A stretch of 64,000 bases of DNA from Streptomyces sp. WAC 01529 (GTDB lineage: Bacteria; Actinomycetota; Actinomycetes; Streptomycetales; Streptomycetaceae): NCBI RefSeq assembly GCF_003945545.1, contig NZ_CP029617.1:4351001-4415000 (forward strand), read 5' to 3'. Under the pieces are notes generated by a model. It saw nothing but the letters and a program-made list of their open reading frames with translations. It was not told where the DNA came from and made no database searches. Made by a program: the position numbers and the translations under genes. Numbering within the stretch: the stretch's first letter is position 1; each line of letters opens with the position of its first letter. Below are positions 51,001 through 56,788 of this stretch, piece by piece.

Positions 51001-52290
51001 CCCCACGGACTTGGCGGGCCCGGTCACCGCCTCGCGCAGCTCCGCGTTGGTCAGCGGGCCGAGCACCATGTGCCGGTGCTGGAGCGCGTCGGCCAGTTCG
51101 GGGTGGCCGAGGCACTGCTCGTAGAAGTCCGCGCGGATGCCGAGGACGACGAGGGCGGGGGCGAGGGCATCGGGGCCGGGGTCGGCGGCATCGGGGGCGG
51201 GGGGCGAGCAGGCGGTGTGCAGGAGATGGACGAACGTACGCCTGTCCGCCTCGTCCGAGCAGAGGGTGAAGGCCTCCTCGAACTGATCCACGATGATGAC
51301 GGGCCGGGCGCCGGAGGGGGTGGTGTGCCGCGCGGCCCACGCGGCGATGGCCTTGCTCGCGGCGCGCGTGAACTCCGGGTCCTCGGCGGGGGCGGCGGGG
51401 TGTGTGGTGTGCGGGGCGTGGGTGGTTGCCGTGGTGCGCGGGGCGGGTGCGGTGGCCGTGGCGTGGGCGGGAGCGTGGGCCGGGGCGTGCCCGGGGGCGG
51501 AGAGGGGGGCCGCCAGCTCGGGTATGTGCCGGGTCAGCTCGGCGAGGGGGTCGTTGCCCGGTACGAGCTGGAGCACCAGCCGTTCCTTCGCGGGGGTGCT
51601 GGGGGTGCTGGGGGTGCTGGGGGTGCTGGGGGTGCTGGAGGTGCTGGAGGTGCTCGGCGCGCCCTCACGGAGGGCTCCGTTCCGCAGGGCGGGGACCAGG
51701 CCGGCGTTGAGCAGGGAGGACTTGCCCGCCCCCGAGGCGCCGACGAGCATCACGAGGCCGCCCGACTTCTCCACCGCGCGGAGCTGGGCGACGAGCGCCT
51801 CCGTGCTCCGCTCCCGCCCGAAGAACCACCGGGCGTCCTCCTGGCGGTACGAGGCGAGCCCCCGATAGGGGCAGACGGCGGGGGCGGTCGGCGCCTCGGC
51901 CAGGGGCTGCTTCTCCCCCTCCGCGGCACCCGCGGCGGCCCGCCCGCTGACCGGGTCGGCGACCGCGCGCTCCCACAGGAGCTGCCACTGGCCCATGTCG
52001 TACAGGCCTTCGGAGACGGGTACGGGCCGTTCGCGCCGCGCCTCGGGGATCAGGACGTGCAGCACCGCCGCGAGGGCGGCGAACTGCGCGGGCACGTTCT
52101 TGGCCCGCCGCCAGTCGCTGATCCGCTGCGCCGATACCCGTACGGGCCGACCGCGTTCGTCGACCCGCTGCAACCGGACGACCGCCTCGGCCACGCGCTG
52201 GAGGGGAGGGTTCCCGGCTTCCTTGTAGAGCAGAGCGAGCCGTTCCGCGAAGGCTGTGCGTGCCCCTGAGTCGGGACTCAAGGCCTCCAC
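48067..52290 (-). CDS. nSTAND1 NTPase with 14 WD40 repeats
   Basis: 1407 residues from a GTG with GGAAG at 6 nt. In order: a helix-turn-helix-like N-terminus (VSAQRISDWRRAKNVPAQFAALAAVLHVL, 52-80); nSTAND1 domain opening CPYRGLASYRQEDARWFFGRE (140-160); Walker A GASGAGKS at 184-191; Walker B VIIVDQFEEAF; two low-complexity linkers, one of STP triplets and one His/Ala/Thr rich, inside the NTPase region; a helical bundle; a membrane helix (about 665-690); then 14 WD40 repeats, enough for two seven-bladed propellers. STAND proteins are signal-driven switches, in some cases defence sensors. Ligand unknown. Confidence 0.93.
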   Translation of the reverse strand: MEALSPDSGARTAFAERLALLYKEAGNPPLQRVAEAVVRLQRVDERGRPVRVSAQRISDWRRAKNVPAQFAALAAVLHVLIPEARRERPVPVSEGLYDMGQWQLLWERAVADPVSGRAAAGAAEGEKQPLAEAPTAPAVCPYRGLASYRQEDARWFFGRERSTEALVAQLRAVEKSGGLVMLVGASGAGKSSLLNAGLVPALRNGALREGAPSTSSTSSTPSTPSTPSTPSTPAKERLVLQLVPGNDPLAELTRHIPELAAPLSAPGHAPAHAPAHATATAPAPRTTATTHAPHTTHPAAPAEDPEFTRAASKAIAAWAARHTTPSGARPVIIVDQFEEAFTLCSDEADRRTFVHLLHTACSPPAPDAADPGPDALAPALVVLGIRADFYEQCLGHPELADALQHRHMVLGPLTNAELREAVTGPAKSVGLELEPGLAELIVREVSTDGPRGTHDAGVLPLLSHALLATWQRRKTGRLTLAGYRAAGGIQGAVAATAERAWSDLDPAARTAARLLLLRLVRLGEDTQATRRRGTRRQLAEESTDPAKTEESLEALVRARLVTLDAETVEITHEALLHAWPRLRDWIDEDRNDHLLRQRLEEDGRAWEESERDTALLYRGSRLEHARAWAKSAGATFLTRGAAEFLAASARLRRRTVWIARGAVAALVVLAMVAVVSAVVAWQQRDDAVFQQVVAEADRAQTTDPSLSAQLDLVAHRMRPDDAATRNRLLSIVNAPLATPLLGHTGAVYLTSFSPSGRLLATASYDRTVRLWDVADPSRPKRVGKPLTGHKSWVSSAVFSPDGRTLASASDDGTIRLWDIRDPRRPRLLGTPLTGDGGTIYLVAFSPDGRTLATAQDDHTVRLWNVAEPGRPKALRTLTGATAAVRSVAFSPDGRTLAAGGDDSTIRLWDMADPRRPKPIGKVLKGHTSGVHSVAFNPDGRTLASGSSDNTLRLWNVADPRRAKPLGAPLTGHTGPLWSVSFNAAGTMLAGASADSTASLWNVSDPAHPSQVGEPLAGSSGEMYALGFSPDGRTLATGTGDNKVRLWSIPTTDMIGRMGAFRPDGKVLATAARDDKVRLWNVARPGRPVTLSKPFRSGKGDGKGDVRTLAFSPDGRTLAVLTANSAVRLWNVTDPTRPVAYGPPVALRTRFAAALAFSPDGRTLATPQTDRTIQLWNVADPSRLRPLGEPLTGHKGYVNSLVFHKDGRRLASGSADGTIRLWKTADPRHATRSGKPLTGHLGPINTLSYSPDGKTLASGSDDGTVRLWDPGAPHSGAHGDSRTKATRPEATLTGHTDAVVSLTFSQDGSTLATGANDNTVRLWDVAHPSEASAIGQSMSPNAKAGSFLSFSPQSDMLGVSSGTDTVRMWNLDTEAAIRRVCSTTRGVLTPEKWREYLPRLSYEPPCDE
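51592..51654. repeat. 9-nt microsatellite inside the nSTAND1-WD40 gene
   Basis: Seven copies of GGGGGTGCT or a close variant, encoding the STP/STS linker. In frame, so copy-number change alters linker length without breaking the gene. Confidence 0.85.
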
Positions 52291-52680
52291 CCCTTACTTC
52301 CGCCGCGCTTGGACATCCGGACCGGAAAACTCACTTTATACGGCTGACCTGCGAATAAGGGGGCCGGATGCCGCCGGAACCTCCTCCTCGGATGCGGTAA
52401 CTGGCAGGATCTCAACGCAGTAGCGAACCAACCGCGAAGCGTCAGGGCAGGCCACGAGCCCGGCGTTCGGAGAGGTGCCTGATGACGCTGCGAATGCGCG
52501 GCTGGTTTCGGCCGGAGTCACGACGTGGTGGCGGCGACGATCTCGTCGCGTGAACTCGCGTGAACTCCAGAGTGCCGATCAGCCGGAGACGTCCGGATCA
52601 CTTTCGTATTGATCGCAGATCCGGACTTACCCCGATCCGTGCCGCAACGCCGACGCGTCGCGGATCGACCCGCCCGCGTC

Positions 52681-52721
52681 GTTCGGTACCGGTCCCCACA
52701 GGGGAGGGACCGGTGCCGAAC
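52681..52721 (-). terminator. Terminator after the MerR gene
   Basis: A 16-bp stem with one G-T pair (52681-52696 with 52706-52721) and 9-nt loop, 77 nt past the MerR stop. The remaining stretch 52291-52797 holds no supported gene; 52291 to about 52400 is the promoter side of the WD40 gene. Confidence 0.8.
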
Positions 52722-52797
52722 CGACGCGGCGCGAAGGGCGCCCGCTCTCCGGGACCCACTCCCCGGCGACTGCTTCCCGGCGACCACTTCGCGGTGG

Positions 52798-53133
52798 CTA
52801 CTCCCCGCCGCGCTCTCCTCCACCGTGGAGCCTCCGGTACTCGGCGTTGATGCGCTGGGCCTCTTCGAGCTGGTCCTCAAGGATGACGATCCGGCAGGCG
52901 GCCTCGACCGGGGTGCCCTGGTCGACGAGTTCACGCGCGCGGGCCGCGATCCGCAGCTGGTAGCGGGAGTAGCGGCGGTGCCCGCCCTCGGAGCGCAGGG
53001 GCGTGATCAGCCGCGCGTCACCGATGGCGCGCAGGAAGCCAGGAGTGGCACCGATCATCTCGGCGGCCCGGCCCATGGTGTAGGCGGGGTAGTCGTCGTC
53101 ATCGAGACGGCCCAGCGAGTCGTCCGCTGTCAT
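52798..53133 (-). CDS. MerR-family transcriptional regulator, small
   Basis: 111 residues; ATG with AGAGG at 4 nt. The winged helix is YTMGRAAEMIGATPGFLRAIGDARLITPLRSEGGHRRYSRYQLRIAARARELVDQG, followed by a short coiled-coil (ILEDQLEEAQRINAEYRRL) for dimerisation and no separate ligand domain. In streptomycetes such short MerR proteins are found near CspA and DEAD-box helicase genes, as here, so a role in cold-shock control is likely. A 580-nt upstream stretch without genes suggests a long leader. Confidence 0.9.
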   Translation of the reverse strand: MTADDSLGRLDDDDYPAYTMGRAAEMIGATPGFLRAIGDARLITPLRSEGGHRRYSRYQLRIAARARELVDQGTPVEAACRIVILEDQLEEAQRINAEYRRLHGGGERGGE

Positions 53134-53404
53134 CTCACCTCTCTGTGGAACGCGTAGAGGGGCCCTGGTGCCGTACGGCACCAGGGCCCCGAAGGAACTG
53201 CAACACCATCTGCCGACCCTAATGCTGCGTCGGCCTACTGTGTCCGCACGACCGTCCTTGATGCCGACGGAAGTACGGGGATCGCGGATGCGTGACCGGA
53301 GACCACCTGCCTATCGATGTCCTGCGGTACCCGGGCTTCAGCTTTCCCGCCCGGGCGATCCTGATGGCGCTCGATTCCTCCGTTCTTCCCTCTGAGCCTT
53401 CGCT

Positions 53405-53665
53405 CACTTACGGAACTGCGTACTGCGACTACTGAACTACTGGTACTGCGAACTGCGGGTACTGCTGTACTGCGAACTGCTGGTACTTCAACTGCGGGTA
53501 CTGCTACTGCTGGCGGCGGCCCCTGATCACTGCGGGCCACCCGGTCCGGTCGTCAGCCCCGTCGCCGTCATGCGACAACCCTGGCTTCGAAGCTCCACCA
53601 CCGCACCGTCGTACAGGTACTGCTACTGCGGGTACTGCTGCCCGGCAGTTCGTGTCTGCCGGGCC
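53405..53665. repeat. TACTGC repeat array upstream of the MerR gene
   Basis: About fourteen occurrences of ACTGC in the forms TACTGCG, AACTGCG and TACTGCTG, in two blocks (53405-53511 and 53616-53640), then a perfect 9-bp hairpin (53640-53664). No gene: frames here are low-complexity. It is in the region that would be the 5' leader of the MerR transcript. Confidence 0.7.
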
Positions 53666-53801
53666 TTGCTCGATCTCGCTCGTTCTCGGCTACAACAGAA
53701 ACCATAGCCACGTGAGCGCCCAATGTCTACCGCGATCAGCATAGATTTCTATGCGCTCGCCGACGAGATATTCGACCGTGCCGATCTACGCCTGGACACG
53801 A

Positions 53802-53836
53802 CGAAGGCCCGACCGGGCGTACCGGTCGGGCCTTCG
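53802..53836 (-). terminator. Terminator of the helicase operon
   Basis: Perfect 15-bp stem (53802-53816 with 53822-53836), 5-nt loop, directly past the last gene of the helicase-CBS-hypothetical group. Confidence 0.88.
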
Positions 53837-53858
53837 GTGCTGCGTCTCCGAGCCGTCG

Positions 53859-54173
53859 TCAGACGGTCACGGGCATCCCCAGCATGGCGGAAGCCCGCTG
53901 GAGCGGGCTGACGCGGACGGCGGGAGCGGGCGCGGCCGCGGGGAGCGTACGGCAGGTGAAACCGAGCTGGGCCATGGCCCGGAGAACCTCACCGGCGCTG
54001 AAATCGCGGCGGTCCTGGCGGGTGATGACCTGGCCGACCTGCTTCACGGGGTAGTGGCGGCGGCCGATGATGACGGACTCACCGGTGACCGGCTCGGGCT
54101 TGACGCCCTTCATCGTTTCCAGCACGCCGCTCTTGGTCAGGTTGAACGGGAAGCGAGCGATGACACAACGCAT
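53859..54173 (-). CDS. Conserved hypothetical protein of cold-shock island
   Basis: 104 residues; GAGGT 3 nt ahead of the ATG. RCVIARFPFNLTKSGVLETMKGVKPEPVTGESVIIGRRHYPVKQVGQVITRQDRRDFSAGEVLRAMAQLGFTCR is a compact alpha/beta sequence that I associate with the streptomycete CspA/DEAD-box locus. No known fold or function. The tail is Pro/Ala rich. Third gene of an apparent operon with the CBS-like protein (gap 40 nt) and the helicase. Confidence 0.8.
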   Translation of the reverse strand: MRCVIARFPFNLTKSGVLETMKGVKPEPVTGESVIIGRRHYPVKQVGQVITRQDRRDFSAGEVLRAMAQLGFTCRTLPAAAPAPAVRVSPLQRASAMLGMPVTV

Positions 54174-54213
54174 GAGACCTCACAGGGAGAAAGGGGAACC
54201 GAGGTGAGCTGAT

Positions 54214-54501
54214 TCAGAGAGCGAGGGCGGGGGCCGGGGCGGCGGCGAGGCTGCCGGCGCCGATGTCGCGCAGGCGGATCCGGTCCGTGTACGCGGGGCT
54301 GTCACGGACGGCGATGAGCCGGGCGTGCGTGACCAGATCGGTGCGCCTGCCGTCCTCGTCGCAGACGAGCAGGTGCTCGACGCGGGCGCCGACCATGACG
54401 GAGAGGGCGACTTCGACGGTCATGTCGTCCCAGACCCGCGGCGCGGCTTCCTCCGCGGTGTCGGCGTTCGCCGGGCAGAGCTGCGTCTGAACCAGTGTCA
54501 A
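54214..54501 (-). CDS. CBS-domain-like small protein
   Basis: 95 residues from a TTG with an excellent AGGAGG at 6 nt. The core DDMTVEVALSVMVGARVEHLLVCDEDGRRTDLVTHARLIAVRDSPAYTDRIRLRDI reads as one CBS-like unit, a module that often binds adenine nucleotides. It could report adenylate level to the helicase encoded upstream. The C-terminus is Ala/Pro rich. It lies 70 nt behind the helicase. Confidence 0.78.
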   Translation of the reverse strand: MTLVQTQLCPANADTAEEAAPRVWDDMTVEVALSVMVGARVEHLLVCDEDGRRTDLVTHARLIAVRDSPAYTDRIRLRDIGAGSLAAAPAPALAL

Positions 54502-54509
54502 AGGGTTCC

Positions 54510-54542
54510 TCCTACAGAGTCCTACAGAAGAGTCCTACAGAG
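54510..54542. repeat. Three copies of a CCTACAGA unit between helicase and CBS gene
   Basis: CCTACAGA occurs at 54511, 54521 and 54534 separated by GT or AGAGT; the first copy overlaps the ribosome binding site of the CBS-like gene. Confidence 0.6.
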
Positions 54543-54570
54543 ATGGGGCGACTTCCCGAGCACGGAAGTC

Positions 54571-55944
54571 CTAGGCGGCTGCCGTGTCGACGCCGCCGGT
54601 GAACGGACGCGGTACGGACGTACGCCGCACCGTGCCGACGGGGCGGCGTCGGCCGCGGGAAGAGGCGCCGCGCTTGGGGCGGTCGGCCACCGGCGCGGTG
54701 ATGACGACCGGAATGCCGGACGGCGCCTGGGCACCGGTGATCCGGCCGAGCGCTTCCTCGCCGGAGCGGACCTGCGTGATCTGCGGGCGGATCCCGGCGG
54801 CCGACATGAGGCGGACCATGCCGCGGCGCTGGTTCGGGGTGACCAGCGTGACGACGCTCCCGGACTCACCGGCGCGGGCGGTGCGGCCGCCGCGGTGCAG
54901 GTAGTCCTTGTGGTCGGTCGGCGGGTCGACGTTGACGACGAGGTCGAGGTTGTCGACGTGGATGCCGCGGGCGGCGACGTTCGTGGCGACGAGCACGGTG
55001 ACGTGCCCGGTCTTGAACTGCGTCAGGGTGCGGGTGCGCTGGGGCTGCGACTTCCCGCCGTGCAGCGCCGCGGCGCGCACACCGCTGTTGAGCAGATCCT
55101 GCGTCAGCCGGTCGACGGCGTGCTTGGTGTCCAGGAACATGATCACGCGGCCGTCGCGGGCGGCGATCTCGGTGGTGGCCGTGTGCTTGTCGGCGCCGTG
55201 GACGTGCAGCACGTGGTGCTCCATCGTCGTGACCGCGCCGGCCACCGGATCCACTGAGTGGACGACGGGATCGGTCAGGTAGCGGCGCACCAGCAGGTCG
55301 ACGTTGCGGTCCAGGGTGGCGGAGAAGAGCATCCGCTGCCCCTCGGGACGTACCTGGTCGAGGAGCGCGGTGACCTGCGGCATGAAGCCCATGTCCGCCA
55401 TCTGGTCGGCCTCGTCCAGCACGGTGATGCCGACGTGGTTCAGCCGGCAGTCGCCGCGGTCGATGAGGTCCTTGAGCCGGCCCGGCGTCGCGACGACGAT
55501 CTCGGCCCCGCCGCGCAGCGCACCGGCCTGCCTGCCGATCGGCATCCCGCCGACGACGGTGGCCAGGCGCAGCTTGACGGAACGGGCGTAGGGGGTGAGT
55601 GCGTCGGTCACCTGCTGCGCGAGTTCACGGGTGGGTACGAGGATGAGTCCCAGCGGCTGGCGGGGCTCGGCGAGCTGTCCGGCCGTCCGGGCGAGCAGGG
55701 CGAGGCCGAAGGCGAGGGTCTTGCCGGAACCGGTGCGCCCGCGGCCGAGGACGTCACGGCCCGCGAGGGAATTCGGCAGTGTCGCTCCCTGAATCGGGAA
55801 CGGGACGACGACACCCTGCCTGCCGAGCTCGGCCAGGAGCGGCGCCGCCATATCGAGATCGGCGAAGCCTTCCACTGCGGGGAGGGCCGGGGTGATCGTC
55901 TTGGGGAGGGCGAAACGGTCATTCGTGTGGCGTGTGCGGTTCAT
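54571..55944 (-). CDS. DEAD-box RNA helicase
   Basis: 457 residues; ATG with GAGGAAGG at 6-7 nt. Q-motif region (VVVPFPIQGATLPNSLAGRDVLG), Walker A RTGSGKT (70-76), PTRELAQQ, VVATPGRL, VLDEADQMADMGF, LFSATL and C-terminal VLVATNVAARGIHVDNLD with HRGGRTARAG are complete. The tail after residue 410 is basic (RPKRGASSRGRRRPVG) and should bind RNA. Likely a cold-adapted RNA chaperone, as it follows a cspA gene. First of three genes before a strong terminator. Confidence 0.95.
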   Translation of the reverse strand: MNRTRHTNDRFALPKTITPALPAVEGFADLDMAAPLLAELGRQGVVVPFPIQGATLPNSLAGRDVLGRGRTGSGKTLAFGLALLARTAGQLAEPRQPLGLILVPTRELAQQVTDALTPYARSVKLRLATVVGGMPIGRQAGALRGGAEIVVATPGRLKDLIDRGDCRLNHVGITVLDEADQMADMGFMPQVTALLDQVRPEGQRMLFSATLDRNVDLLVRRYLTDPVVHSVDPVAGAVTTMEHHVLHVHGADKHTATTEIAARDGRVIMFLDTKHAVDRLTQDLLNSGVRAAALHGGKSQPQRTRTLTQFKTGHVTVLVATNVAARGIHVDNLDLVVNVDPPTDHKDYLHRGGRTARAGESGSVVTLVTPNQRRGMVRLMSAAGIRPQITQVRSGEEALGRITGAQAPSGIPVVITAPVADRPKRGASSRGRRRPVGTVRRTSVPRPFTGGVDTAAA

Positions 55945-56193
55945 GCGGGAACCTTCCTCGATGCGGCGCATAACAAGGAATTCCCGCAGCGATGGGCAGC
56001 GCAGAGAACTACAAGAATGGACCGATGGTAAAAAGCGAAAGCGAACGTGGCCGAGGACGAGAATCCAAAAGAGAACTCACCCGGCCCCAGGCGCAGCATC
56101 CAACTGATCGAACGTACGTCTCCGAGCCGTTCCGGCTCGCCCGCAGGCGAAATCACTGCGGGAAACGCATGCAAAAGCAATGCAAACGCATGC

Positions 56194-56231
56194 AGCTGGG
56201 GCCCGCACCCCGAAGGATGCGGGCCCCAGCT
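56194..56231 (-). terminator. Terminator between cspA and helicase genes
   Basis: 14-bp perfect stem (56194-56207 with 56218-56231), 10-nt loop, 18 nt after the csp stop. Confidence 0.85.
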
Positions 56232-56248
56232 ACAAGAGTGCGCGAGCG

Positions 56249-56452
56249 TCAGGCGGGAACGATGTTCTCGGCCGTCGGGCCCTTCTGGCCCTGCGCGATG
56301 TCGAAGGTCACCTTCTGGCCCTCGAGCAGCTCGCGGAAGCCCTGGGCGGCGATGTTCGAGTAGTGGGCGAACACGTCAGCGCCGCCACCGTCCTGCTCGA
56401 TGAAGCCAAAACCCTTTTCCGCGTTGAACCACTTCACGGTACCAGCAGCCAT
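56249..56452 (-). CDS. csp: Cold-shock protein, CspA family
   Basis: 67 residues; ATG with AAAGGAGA at 5 nt. AAGTVKWFNAEKGFGFIEQDG and DVFAHYSNI carry RNP1 (KGFGFI) and RNP2 (VFAHY). A single-stranded RNA/DNA binding OB fold acting as RNA chaperone. The gene-free 56453-56788 upstream (336 nt) likely contains a long regulatory leader, as expected for cold-shock genes; I see no other gene in it. Confidence 0.96.
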   Translation of the reverse strand: MAAGTVKWFNAEKGFGFIEQDGGGADVFAHYSNIAAQGFRELLEGQKVTFDIAQGQKGPTAENIVPA

Positions 56453-56788
56453 GTCAATCTCCTTTGGGGCAGTACATCGGCATCCGCACTGTGTGGACAC
56501 CGTGTCGCCGCGATGATTACCCCGCCCGGAAATGACCGGTAATACAAAAGCGCCCCCGTCGCAGTATCCGACCAGGAGCACTTGAAGTTTCGGGAACCAC
56601 AACTGCAACTGAGACGACAGTAGCACGCCGAGACGCCCGCCGTCCGTTAAACAATTTCCCCCGCCCCGTTACCCCAAAAACCCTTCCCGCACGGCCCATT
56701 AAACTCTCACTCCGCGAACACAGACATTGATTCTTCGAGGCCCTGCTGCAGCCGAGGGAGTGCCCGGCGCCGCTCATCGCCACGGTGA

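Noticed and set aside
48313..52269. 1318-residue plus-strand open frame opposite the WD40 gene
   Set aside because: It is an antisense shadow of the WD40 gene caused by high GC; no ribosome site, and the product is low-complexity Gly/Arg/Ala-rich.
53405..53665. Possible CRISPR array in the ACTGC repeats
   Set aside because: Repeat units are too short and irregular, with no uniform spacers and no cas genes in the window.
53723..53911. 62-residue plus-strand frame near the TACTGC array
   Set aside because: It runs through the perfect terminator hairpin at 53802-53836 and has no ribosome site or conserved look.
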